Below are positions 31,973 through 39,927 of a stretch of 40,619 nt of DNA, piece by piece (positions within the stretch are counted from its first letter, which is position 1; every line of letters begins with the position of its first letter). Where the stretch lies: positions 1 through 40,619 of the forward strand of contig JAQBPY010000332.1 of assembly GCA_028287285.1 (NCBI GenBank), in the 5' to 3' direction. The notes beneath the pieces were generated by a model. That model was not told the DNA's origin and did no database searches. It saw nothing but the letters and a program-made list of their open reading frames with translations. The DNA is from Gemmatimonadota bacterium. Its GTDB lineage: Bacteria > Gemmatimonadota > Gemmatimonadetes > Gemmatimonadales > Gemmatimonadaceae. The translations under genes and the position numbers were made by a program.

Positions 31973-33541
31973 ATGATACGGTTCGCGAGACGATTGGCCG
32001 CTCTGGCCCTGTATGCGTCGCCAATTGCTTCTGCGCAGGCGCCGAATGGCCGGCCTGGTCTTGTGGTCCTGATCACCATTGACCAGATGCGGGGCGACTA
32101 CATCACCCGGTTCGGGGCGCAGCTCACCGGCGGCCTGGCGCGCATGTCCCGAGGCGGGGCATGGTACACGAACGCGCAGCATGATCATGCCATCACGGAA
32201 ACGGCTCCCGGACATGCGACGCTGCTGGCGGGCCGTTTTCCGCGCTCCACCGGAATCATGGCGAACCGGGCCGGCGTGGAGGATGATGACGCTCCGCTGA
32301 TTGCCGGTGGCGTCGGTACCGGCGCGTCCCCGAAACGATTCCAGGGAACCACCGTGGCCGACTGGCTGCGCTCGAGCGATGCGCGGTCGCGGACGTTTTC
32401 CGTGTCGACGAAGGATAGAGGGGCGATCCTTCCGGTGGGCCGCTCCAGGTCCGATGTCTACTGGTACTCGCCGGACGGCCGCTTCGTAACGAGCACGTAC
32501 TATCGTGATTCATTGCCAGCCTGGGTCACATCGTACAACGACCGCAAGTTTCCGCAGACCTTCGCGAGCAGGCGGTGGACGCTGCTGCTTCCCGAGAGCT
32601 CGTATCCCGAGGAGGACGACGTTCCCGAAGAAGGCGGCGGCTCGAACACGACGTTTCCGCATGACCTGCCGGATGATCCGGCCGCAGCGGCAAGCATCGT
32701 GCGCAGCACGCCTTTCATCGACGACATCACGCTCTCGTTCGCACTGCACGGTGTACAGTCGCTGCGCCTTGGCACCGGGCCGGCAACCGACCTGCTCGCG
32801 GTATCGCTCTCGGGCACCGATTTCATCGGACACCGCTGGGGGCCGGATTCCCGCGAGATACACGACCAGATCCTGCGCGTGGATCGTGCGCTGGGCGTGT
32901 TTCTCGATTCACTGTACACGCTGCGTGATTCCTCGCGTGTCACGATCGTGCTGACGGGTGATCATGGTGCCGGTAGCATTCCGGAGCTGGCGCCGCCGTC
33001 GGTGAAGCCACGTCCGCAGCGTGTGTCGCTGTACGGATTGCTGCCCGCGCTCCATGAGGAACTGCGCAAGGCACACGTGGACACGCTTGCCATCGACATC
33101 GACCAGCAGGTCGTGATGGCGGATCGCGCCGCGTTCGTCCGTGCGAACGTGAATGCAGACGACTTCCTCAACACGCTCGCGGACAGAGCGCGCGAACTGC
33201 CAGGCGTGCGCCGCGTGGACAAGTTTTCGGCGCTCGCTGCGGACACGCTGCGTGATCCAATCGCGCGCCGGTGGACACATCAATTTCGTGCGGACGCCGG
33301 GGTCGACCTGGTCGTGACCCTCACGCCATACAGCCTGTGGCGTGGCAATATCTCGTCGCATGGATCGCCGTACGATTATGACTCCAATGTGCCGTTGATC
33401 TTTTACGGGGCCGGCGTGGCGCCGGGCAAACACCCGGAGCCCGTGCGCACCGTGGACCTGGCCCCAACGCTGGCAGAGCTTGCGGGGGTGCATCCAGGCG
33501 AGCGCCTGGATGGGGTGATCCTGCGGAACGCGCTTCGCTAA
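31973..33541 (+). CDS. Exported alkaline phosphatase / nucleotide pyrophosphatase family protein, PafA-like
   Basis: A 522-residue periplasmic phosphatase of the alkaline phosphatase superfamily. The start at 31973 gives a signal peptide ending SAQA; earlier in-frame ATGs at 31892 and 31934 only lengthen the leader. Metal and catalytic residues are Asp37 (TIDQMRGDY), nucleophile Thr77 in ETAPGHATLL, SGTDFIGHRWGPDS with Asp and His, TGDHGAG and a late His in ISSHGSPYDYDSNVPL. This is the order seen in PafA-type phosphomonoesterases. It may release phosphate from many organic esters. It diverges from the DUF4956 gene, which is separated by 96 bases. Confidence 0.88.
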   Translation: MIRFARRLAALALYASPIASAQAPNGRPGLVVLITIDQMRGDYITRFGAQLTGGLARMSRGGAWYTNAQHDHAITETAPGHATLLAGRFPRSTGIMANRAGVEDDDAPLIAGGVGTGASPKRFQGTTVADWLRSSDARSRTFSVSTKDRGAILPVGRSRSDVYWYSPDGRFVTSTYYRDSLPAWVTSYNDRKFPQTFASRRWTLLLPESSYPEEDDVPEEGGGSNTTFPHDLPDDPAAAASIVRSTPFIDDITLSFALHGVQSLRLGTGPATDLLAVSLSGTDFIGHRWGPDSREIHDQILRVDRALGVFLDSLYTLRDSSRVTIVLTGDHGAGSIPELAPPSVKPRPQRVSLYGLLPALHEELRKAHVDTLAIDIDQQVVMADRAAFVRANVNADDFLNTLADRARELPGVRRVDKFSALAADTLRDPIARRWTHQFRADAGVDLVVTLTPYSLWRGNISSHGSPYDYDSNVPLIFYGAGVAPGKHPEPVRTVDLAPTLAELAGVHPGERLDGVILRNALR

Positions 33542-33661
33542 GAGCGCTCCGGGTGGTTTGGGAGTTGCAATGGGGAAGGCTCGCCGGTACCAGAACCGCG
33601 AGAACTCCATGGGGCGGTGGTGCTCATCTTCGTGTTGCGGCTGCTGAGGCGACGGCCTGCC

Positions 33662-33699
33662 TGACAAAGAGCAAGTCCTTTGCTGCGCTCAGGCCGACC
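33662..33699. repeat. REP-like dispersed repeat, copy 2
   Basis: Core AGTCCTTTGCTGCGCTCAGG with the flanking GACAAAG seen in copies 4 and 5. It lies in the 161-base gap between the phosphatase and DUF1697 genes, which converge; nothing else is visible in that gap. Confidence 0.7.
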
Positions 33700-33702
33700 A
33701 TG

Positions 33703-34230
33703 TTACAGCCGTGCGGCGAGCTTTCGCACGGTGTTCACGTTGCGAAAGGTTGCGCGTGCGCCCAGCGAGCGCTCGAACAACGGACCGGAGAATTTCGAAT
33801 CGCTGGTCCGCGTGCGGCAGAGCCAATAGACTTCGCGGCCGGCAAAGTGAAATTCGTCCGTATCCGTTTGCAGTGCCTTCAGCGCCTGCTGCACTGCTGA
33901 TGACGCAGGCGCCTTCAGGAAGCCCACCTGCAGCGCGCATCCAGCGGCGTTCTCGTCGTGGTAAGGATGGCTGTCCAGCACCTCAGCCAGCGCGGCGAGC
34001 GGCCGCACGAAGGTCAGGACCTCATAACCAAGGGCCTGTTCGAGATGCTTCTCGATCCTGCTCTCCAACGCGGCTGACCTGGCCGTGCTGTCGAAGAGCA
34101 CGTTCCCGCTGGCAATGAAGGTCTCGACATTCGCGAGACCCAACTCGCCAAACAACACACGCAGACGATCCATCTTCACGACGTGACCGCCAACGTTGAT
34201 GGCTCGAAGAAAGGCGACGTGGCGGGGCAT
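33703..34230 (-). CDS. DUF1697 protein
   Basis: A 175-residue cytoplasmic protein. The start RHVAFLRAINVGGHVVKMDR, the block NVETFIASGNVLFDS and the ending SLGARATFRNVNTVRKLA are the diagnostic parts of DUF1697, a family of unknown function. It is the last of a chain of overlapping minus-strand genes; its ATG overlaps the TAA of the VOC gene upstream (TAATG). Confidence 0.88.
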   Translation of the reverse strand: MPRHVAFLRAINVGGHVVKMDRLRVLFGELGLANVETFIASGNVLFDSTARSAALESRIEKHLEQALGYEVLTFVRPLAALAEVLDSHPYHDENAAGCALQVGFLKAPASSAVQQALKALQTDTDEFHFAGREVYWLCRTRTSDSKFSGPLFERSLGARATFRNVNTVRKLAARL

Positions 34231-34628
34231 TACAGTGCGGGATCCACAGAGGTTGGAATTTCATACCATACTTCGATGAGGTATCCGTCGCGATCACGCG
34301 CGAACAGATAGGGCTCCCCGGGAACAAACTCCCCCTGCTCTTCAATCCTGCCCCCGGCCGCAATGATCAGGGCAGCGGCGTGTCCAATGGTGGCGGGATT
34401 CTGCAGTCGAAAGCCGAAGTGTGCAATGCCACCGGTGTCGGTGACGACGACGTTCCCGGAGCGCTCGAAGACGAGGACGTCGCGCGCGCCGGGCGTCTGC
34501 GCCTGAATGAGATTCTCGTCACGAAACACGGCAACCATTCCGAACACGGCCTCATAGAATGCAAAGGCACGTGCCGGGTCCTGTACGGCAACAGCCAGGT
34601 GCGTCAATCCGTAACTCGCCACGCTCAC
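34230..34628 (-). CDS. Single-domain VOC (glyoxalase-like) protein
   Basis: A 132-residue vicinal-oxygen-chelate protein. It begins GLTHLAVAVQDPARAFAFYE and ends LFARDRDGYLIEVWYE, giving one His and one Glu metal ligand per domain, so a dimer is expected. Reaction unknown. It starts with a GTG that overlaps the stop of the DUF3303-like gene (GTGA), so translation is coupled. Confidence 0.85.
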   Translation of the reverse strand: MSVASYGLTHLAVAVQDPARAFAFYEAVFGMVAVFRDENLIQAQTPGARDVLVFERSGNVVVTDTGGIAHFGFRLQNPATIGHAAALIIAAGGRIEEQGEFVPGEPYLFARDRDGYLIEVWYEIPTSVDPAL

Positions 34629-34897
34629 AGCAGCGGCGCCATGTCGGCGGCCGCCTGCGCAGACGTCGTTACGGGAATGACCTCGAAGTCCACAAGGTCA
34701 CTCCAGGCGGACATCCACTGGTCGAGGAGGGCGCGATCGTGCGTCTCCATGACCTGGTAGCACGTGCGGCGATCCGGCGTGACCCAGCTCGATACGTACA
34801 GCACGCCCTCGGGTGCAAGCCGTCCGCGATCGCGAAAACGCCGGTACACGGGCGCAGCCTCGCCATTGCGGAATGTCTCGATGACCATGAACAGCAT
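34625..34897 (-). CDS. DUF3303-like small protein
   Basis: A 90-residue protein of ferredoxin-like, dimeric alpha/beta barrel type. MLFMVIETFRNG, GVLYVSSWVT, CYQVMETHDRALLDQWM and LVDFEVIPVTTS match the DUF3303 pattern. The function is unknown. The ATG overlaps the stop of the DUF2911 gene by one base (TGATG). Confidence 0.75.
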   Translation of the reverse strand: MLFMVIETFRNGEAAPVYRRFRDRGRLAPEGVLYVSSWVTPDRRTCYQVMETHDRALLDQWMSAWSDLVDFEVIPVTTSAQAAADMAPLL

Positions 34898-35412
34898 CAG
34901 GGTACGGTGCGAATGGCGAGTGGTACGATGGTGGTGCCCCAATGCAGCTGCAGTTGCGCAGAATCGGCATCGACCATCGGGAATGCAAACAGCAGCGATT
35001 CCACGTGGTCACCCCTGAGGGGCGTCGCGCGGACTCGCAGCACGTCGTGGCCCGTTGGATAGCTCAGGTGAAAGGCAGCCGCCGTGCTGGAAAAGATCAC
35101 CGTCCATGACGCCGAATCAGGAATGGTCCATACGCTGTACGTACCGGCGGCCAGCGCCGAGCCGTTGATGGTGATGGGCGCAGAAACCGTGAACCGTGCC
35201 GCGCTGTCCGCACTGGGTGTCCAGATCTTGCCCCACGGCACGAGCGTGCCGAAGAGCGCACGGCCGCGCGCCACGGGCCGCCGATAGAGCATCTCGATAT
35301 TGACACCGGCCACGGTCTGGCTCACGGTGGCAAGCTGGCTTTTCCTGGGCGATGACGACTGCGCGCCCACCGCGGCAGCGATGCAGAGGGCGAGCGGGGC
35401 GAACCGTATCAT
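34897..35412 (-). CDS. Exported DUF2911 protein
   Basis: A 171-residue exported protein. The start at 35412 gives a signal peptide ending AVGAQ and overlaps the stop of the hydrolase gene (ATGA). The mature part shows the DUF2911 pattern: NIEMLYRRPVARGRALFG, LVPWGKIWTPSAD and ALAAGTYSVWTIPD followed by a WTVIFS strand. It is a beta-rich periplasmic family of unknown role, common in Bacteroidota and Gemmatimonadota. Confidence 0.87.
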   Translation of the reverse strand: MIRFAPLALCIAAAVGAQSSSPRKSQLATVSQTVAGVNIEMLYRRPVARGRALFGTLVPWGKIWTPSADSAARFTVSAPITINGSALAAGTYSVWTIPDSASWTVIFSSTAAAFHLSYPTGHDVLRVRATPLRGDHVESLLFAFPMVDADSAQLQLHWGTTIVPLAIRTVP

Positions 35413-36188
35413 GCGTGACGACGCCGCCATTCCACCCCCGCACCGATGAAGTCCGTGAACAGGTCGCGTGAGTGATCGTCGTTGTCGGTGAGCGCTTCGG
35501 GGTGCCACTGCACGGCAATCAGATACGCATCGGGATCGTCGCCCTCGATCGCTTCCACGAGGCCATCCGGCGCGGATGCGGTGGACACGAGCCCGCGGCC
35601 GAGCTGGCGAACGCCCTGATGATGCATGCTGTTCACCCGCACGGAGCCCGAGCCGATGAATTGCGCGAGCCGGGTGCCGGCGGCCACACGCACTTCGTGT
35701 GCGAGGAAGTCACGCGCGAAATTCTGGCCGCTGAACGGGAAGTAGTCGTGCTTGATTGCACCGGGCAGTTCTTCGGCGATGTCCTGATAGAGTGTTCCGC
35801 CGGCGGCCACGTTGATGAGCTGCATGCCGCGGCATACACCGAACACGGGCTTGTCTTCCTCCAGCGCCCATCTGGCCAGCGACACTTCCACGCGATCACG
35901 CTCGCGATCGGTTTTGTCGCAGAGCGGATGTGGATGGGCGCCGTAGGTGAGTGGATCGATGTCTGCGCCCCCGGGGAGAAACACTCCGTCGAGCTCCGCA
36001 TAGATGCCGTGCAGGGTATCCTCGTCGACGAGGGGAATCATCCACGGAATCGCGCCCGCGTTGGTAAGCGTGACGATGTACCGCTGGCTCATGACCCATG
36101 ATGGCGGAATCTCGCTGGAGACGCCGCCAAGGCTCTGCAGTGTTTGTGTCGGGATGCCGATGACGGGCCTGCTGGTCCTTGATGCCAC
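35409..36188 (-). CDS. Class I glutamine-amidotransferase-like gamma-glutamyl hydrolase (PuuD type)
   Basis: A 259-residue hydrolase of the peptidase C26 family. The nucleophile elbow is GVCRGMQLIN (Cys119), with His229 and Glu231 in VQWHPEAL; NSMHHQGV (187-193) is the substrate-site block of PuuD, which cleaves gamma-glutamyl-GABA. LPGGADIDPLTYG near 71-83 is also typical. It lies three bases after the YbdK-type ligase gene and probably removes or recycles a gamma-glutamyl group on the product of the ligases upstream; this is inference. Confidence 0.9.
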   Translation of the reverse strand: MASRTSRPVIGIPTQTLQSLGGVSSEIPPSWVMSQRYIVTLTNAGAIPWMIPLVDEDTLHGIYAELDGVFLPGGADIDPLTYGAHPHPLCDKTDRERDRVEVSLARWALEEDKPVFGVCRGMQLINVAAGGTLYQDIAEELPGAIKHDYFPFSGQNFARDFLAHEVRVAAGTRLAQFIGSGSVRVNSMHHQGVRQLGRGLVSTASAPDGLVEAIEGDDPDAYLIAVQWHPEALTDNDDHSRDLFTDFIGAGVEWRRRHA

Positions 36189-36191
36189 GAG

Positions 36192-37397
36192 TTACGATGC
36201 TCCCTGTGTATCTGGTTCCGTCTCTCCGCTGATCGTGGCGCGATACGGCGCGCCAGTCGCGACACGTTCGGCGAACACACGCGCGATTTCCGGGCGCACG
36301 CCCTCTGCCGTTTCCGACACCAGCCGGTCCACGACGCAGCGAAGATCGCGCGTGGTATCATAGATGGCGAGCTGTCGGTCTGCGCTGGTGCCGCCGCGCA
36401 TCACCTGGAATGCATATTCGACTTCTCGACGGCTGCCCAGCTCATCGACGACGTCATCCACGAACCACTCCAGCATTTCCGTGAGCAGCTCGCGTGCGGG
36501 CAATTCCTTGCTCTTGCCAAAGTCGATCATGTTGCCGTCAATGCCGAAGCGGACGGCGCGCCACTTGTTCTCGTCGATGAGGGCCGGCGCATACAGCCGA
36601 AAGGTAAGATTGTCGCGGCGCAGCTTCCACACCTTGGCCACGATGGCCTGAAGGATGGCGGCAATACATACGGCCTCCTCGACCCGCGTGCAGACGTCGC
36701 AGACGCGAAACTCGAGCGTGGGATACAGATGATGCGGGCGCGCGTCCCACCAGATCTTGGAGCCGTTCGGCACACAGCCCGTGGCAACGAGCGTACTGAG
36801 CAGCTCCTCGTACTCCGCATACGAGCGGAGCACCGGAGGTACTCCGGTTCGCGGGAAATTGCGGAATACGATGCTGCGATACGACTTGAGCCCCGTGCGG
36901 CGTCCCTGCCAGAAGGGCGAGCTCGTGGACAACGCAAGAACGTGGGGCAGCAGGTACCGCGACACATTCATCGCCTCGATGAGGAAATCCCGGTCCTCGA
37001 TGCCGATGTGGATGTGTGTCCCGAAGATCAGCAGCTGCTGCGCGAGATCCTGGAGATCCTGCTTTACACCCGCGTAACGCTCGAGCGGCGTGATCTCCTG
37101 TTTCGTCCACAGCGAGAAAGGATGCGTGCCGGCCGCCGCGATTACGAGCCCGTTACGGCCCGCGAGGTCCATCACCATACCGCGCAGGCGCACGAGCTCA
37201 TCGCGCACTTCCTGCGGCGTCCGGCAGACCTTGCTGCCGATCTCCACCATGGACTGGTGCATCTCGGGCTTGAGCTCCGCCACGGTCATGGAGTCGCCGT
37301 TCAGGATCTCGGTGATGTAGGACTTGAGCTCGCGGCTCTCGGGATCGATGATCTGGTATTCCTCTTCGATGCCCAGGGTCAGTGATGGTGCCTTCAC
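36192..37397 (-). CDS. YbdK-type carboxylate-amine ligase (GCS2 family)
   Basis: A 401-residue enzyme of the glutamate-cysteine ligase 2 family, related to glutamine synthetase. The N-terminal metal/ATP site is LGIEEEYQI (Glu11-Glu13), with AAAGTHPFSLW (87-97), GTHIHIGI (126-133) and SSPFWQGRRTGLKSYR (159-174). E. coli YbdK has weak gamma-glutamylcysteine-forming activity; the true substrates of most members are unknown. Here it sits among two ATP-grasp ligases and a gamma-glutamyl hydrolase, so it may add or receive glutamate or another acid in a shared pathway. Confidence 0.92.
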   Translation of the reverse strand: MKAPSLTLGIEEEYQIIDPESRELKSYITEILNGDSMTVAELKPEMHQSMVEIGSKVCRTPQEVRDELVRLRGMVMDLAGRNGLVIAAAGTHPFSLWTKQEITPLERYAGVKQDLQDLAQQLLIFGTHIHIGIEDRDFLIEAMNVSRYLLPHVLALSTSSPFWQGRRTGLKSYRSIVFRNFPRTGVPPVLRSYAEYEELLSTLVATGCVPNGSKIWWDARPHHLYPTLEFRVCDVCTRVEEAVCIAAILQAIVAKVWKLRRDNLTFRLYAPALIDENKWRAVRFGIDGNMIDFGKSKELPARELLTEMLEWFVDDVVDELGSRREVEYAFQVMRGGTSADRQLAIYDTTRDLRCVVDRLVSETAEGVRPEIARVFAERVATGAPYRATISGETEPDTQGAS

Positions 37398-37410
37398 GGG
37401 TTCCCTCGTC

Positions 37411-37445
37411 GGAAATGCGGGTCCTTTGCTGCGCTCACGACGACC
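37411..37445. repeat. REP-like dispersed repeat, copy 3
   Basis: Core GGTCCTTTGCTGCGCTCACG in the 97-base gap between the YbdK and circularly permuted ATP-grasp genes. The orientation matches the other copies. Confidence 0.7.
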
Positions 37446-37494
37446 ATGCGTCGCACGACACGCCGCTTCATCATTTCTCCATTCACGCGACAGG

Positions 37495-38844
37495 TCATCG
37501 TTTTTCCGCGATGAAGGTGGGCGTCTGCGTACCCGTTCCTGCGGTGACGTTCAGGAGCGCGGCCGTAGCGAGGCGGCTCAAGCAGCCGTCGATGTGATCG
37601 CCGTATGCGACGTACGGAGCGGTATCCACCATGCGATCGGCGAACACGACCTTGCCATCCACCATGCTGGGAAAAGCTTCCTTGGGCAGCGGAATGCGTT
37701 GCTGTACGATGTATGGCTCGCTCAATGCGAGCGTCACGCCGTCGCGCCACTCAGCATCACTGACTTCCCAGCCGAGGACGATGCCCTTGCCGCCATACTC
37801 GTCGTTGGGCTTCAACACGAGCTGCTCCCGGTTCTCGGCAATGAATGGCAGGAGGTCGATGTCTCTCTGCTCGTGCGTTGTCCGTCGCTCCTCGACGACA
37901 CGCGTCCAGGGGATGGAGAGATCAATGGCCTCCAGTTCATCCGCGCCATAGAGATGCGCATTGCGCTCGTCGGACAACACGGCGAGGCTCGCCTTCTTGT
38001 GCAGAATCTTGCATGCCGGCGGATTGACCATGCACACCGCACCGTCGCGAAATGCGCGAAGAATGGGATGATCGATGCCGCCGCGCTCCACCAGCTCGTG
38101 CAGCAGTACTCGCTTGTAGATGACGCTGACCTGCCCGCCTGGACCCATGAGCTTGCCGCCCTCGTAGCTCATCTCCTCGGGCGCCATGATCGTGCAGGGA
38201 ATACCCTGACGGACGAAGTAGTCCTGGAACAGCAGAAATTCGCTCTGCGTTGGAACGTCCGCCCAGTCGACAATGGCGATGGCGGGCCGGTTGCGCAGAC
38301 CAGACCACTGTTCGTACGCATCGAGCAGCGCATGCAGCACGTTGTGACGCGCGGGCAGCGGCTGCACGTCCCAGTGGCGAAGGAATTCCCGCATGATGGG
38401 AAGCCCGTAGAACACTTCCGTGAGCACGTCGTTGTAGCCGCCGCCTGCCGGCGTTTCGGCGTTGTACTCGGTGAACTTCATGCCCCCCGCACCGGCGACG
38501 AAGAATGCATCGAGACGGGAGACAGGGCTTGCGTCACGAAATCCGGTGGGCACGCGCACGAACGCATGCTCCCAATCCGCGAGGCGGAACTGCTCCAGGA
38601 CAGCATCGTTTGCGAGGGCGGCCTGGTGCGCCTTCCGAAAGGCCTGCAGCACGATGGCGCCGCGCTTCTGGAGGAAACGATACTGCGCCGGCGACAGAAA
38701 TCGCGGACGCAATACGGAGCACAGCGCGCGATCACCGAAGAAAAGACCGCGCAGCTTGAGCTGCTCGTCGAGCTGACGCTGCGTTTCGCCGGCGATGTCG
38801 TCGGTGAGCAGCGCGTGGTATTGATCGATGCCGTCGCGCAGCAT
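37495..38844 (-). CDS. Circularly permuted ATP-grasp ligase
   Basis: A 449-residue ATP-grasp protein in which the acidic metal-binding motif EYNAETPAGGGYND (126-139) lies before the ATP-binding lysine and glycine loop VLKPNDEYGGKGIVLGWE (343-360), the order expected for the circularly permuted class. YIVQQRIPLP (378-387) supplies adenine-contact residues. Members ligate carboxylates to amines with ATP; the substrate is unknown. It is encoded between a conventional ATP-grasp and the YbdK-type ligase, all in the same direction. Confidence 0.83.
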   Translation of the reverse strand: MLRDGIDQYHALLTDDIAGETQRQLDEQLKLRGLFFGDRALCSVLRPRFLSPAQYRFLQKRGAIVLQAFRKAHQAALANDAVLEQFRLADWEHAFVRVPTGFRDASPVSRLDAFFVAGAGGMKFTEYNAETPAGGGYNDVLTEVFYGLPIMREFLRHWDVQPLPARHNVLHALLDAYEQWSGLRNRPAIAIVDWADVPTQSEFLLFQDYFVRQGIPCTIMAPEEMSYEGGKLMGPGGQVSVIYKRVLLHELVERGGIDHPILRAFRDGAVCMVNPPACKILHKKASLAVLSDERNAHLYGADELEAIDLSIPWTRVVEERRTTHEQRDIDLLPFIAENREQLVLKPNDEYGGKGIVLGWEVSDAEWRDGVTLALSEPYIVQQRIPLPKEAFPSMVDGKVVFADRMVDTAPYVAYGDHIDGCLSRLATAALLNVTAGTGTQTPTFIAEKR

Positions 38845-38854
38845 GCTAGTTACA

Positions 38855-38892
38855 ACGACAAAGCAGGTCCTTCGCTTCGCTCAGGACGACAA
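38855..38892. repeat. REP-like dispersed repeat, copy 4
   Basis: The best copy: GACAAAGCAGGTCCTTCGCT followed by TCGCTCAGGACGACAAC. It can fold as GTCCT-..-AGGAC with an inner GC pair. It lies in the 78-base gap between the two ATP-grasp genes. Confidence 0.8.
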
Positions 38893-38922
38893 CGGGGCTC
38901 ATCATAACGACACTCCCGCCAT

Positions 38923-39861
38923 TCATGCGGATATCTCGCGGCGGCCGAGCAGAAACTCGCCGTTGGCGATGTCGCGCTTCGCGCCGTTCTCCCTGGCCAG
39001 ACGAATGACGAGATCGGCCATGTGCGTCTTGACCCACTCGAAGTAGATCGGCGTGAGCGAGTTGATGTCCATGTCCGGCGCGGGATTCATGAAGTCGATG
39101 GCGTACGGAATGCCGTCGCGCACGGCGAACTCCAGCGAGCACATGTCGTAACCGAGTGCGCGCATGAGCGTGAGACAGTCTCTGACGATGCGCTGGTGCA
39201 GCTCGGGGGTGAGATGATCTGTTTCCGCAAGATAGCGACGCTCCTTGGGGTCATACTTCATCGGCAGCACTTCACGCTGGCCCAGTGACATGCAGCGGAC
39301 GAACTGTTCCCACTCGATGAATTCCTGGACGATCATCGTGAGGAGGCCGGATTCGTTGTAGTTCTCGATCAGCTCCTCGAGCGAGCGGCATACGTAGACG
39401 TCGCGCCAGCCGCCGCCGTGGGCATCCTTGAGAATGCAGGGCATGCCGATGTACTCCACGATGGCATTCCAGTCCAGGGGATACTGGAGATTGCGCAGGC
39501 TCTCGTCGTGCTTGATGCCGGGGATGTAGTCCTTGTTCGGCAGCACGAGTGTCTTTGGATGGGCGACACCGAGCTTCACGGCGAGCGACGCGTCAAAGAG
39601 CTTGTCGTCGGCAGACCACATGAACGGATTGTTCACCACCGTCACGCCCTGGAGCACCGCGTGCTTGAGGTAGGTGCGGTAGTAGCCGATCTCGTGCGAG
39701 ATGCGGTCGACGATCACGGCGTAGGGCACGGGCTCCGTCATCGCCGTGCCGCCGAGCTTGATGTACTCCACTTCGACGCCTTCGTTGCGGCGCGCGACTT
39801 CCTCGATGAGGGCGGGCGGAAAGGACCATTCGCGTCCGACGAGCAGGCCGACTTTCAGCAT
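38923..39861 (-). CDS. ATP-grasp ligase, RimK/D-Ala-ligase-like
   Basis: A 312-residue ATP-grasp protein in normal order: PCILKDAHGGGW (Lys145 and the 149-151 glycine loop), VQEFIEWEQFVRC (hinge, Glu180) and SLEFAVRDG then YAIDFMNPAPDMD, where Glu244, Asp256 and Asn259 would bind the metal ions. The N-terminal MLKVGLLVGREWSFP starts a Rossmann-like domain. It forms amide or peptide bonds with ATP; the substrate is unknown. It is the second gene of the cluster, after the esterase. Confidence 0.85.
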   Translation of the reverse strand: MLKVGLLVGREWSFPPALIEEVARRNEGVEVEYIKLGGTAMTEPVPYAVIVDRISHEIGYYRTYLKHAVLQGVTVVNNPFMWSADDKLFDASLAVKLGVAHPKTLVLPNKDYIPGIKHDESLRNLQYPLDWNAIVEYIGMPCILKDAHGGGWRDVYVCRSLEELIENYNESGLLTMIVQEFIEWEQFVRCMSLGQREVLPMKYDPKERRYLAETDHLTPELHQRIVRDCLTLMRALGYDMCSLEFAVRDGIPYAIDFMNPAPDMDINSLTPIYFEWVKTHMADLVIRLARENGAKRDIANGEFLLGRREISA

Positions 39862-39881
39862 ATCATGCTTCCGCTATAAGG

Positions 39882-39918
39882 TGACAAAGCAGGTCCGTCC
39901 CTGCGCTCAGCACGACAA
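39882..39918. repeat. REP-like dispersed repeat, copy 5
   Basis: GACAAAGCAGGTCC followed by CTGCGCTCAGCACGACAA, in the 66-base gap between the ATP-grasp and esterase genes. It is nearly identical in its first half to copy 4. Confidence 0.75.
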
Positions 39919-39927
39919 CCCATGGCA

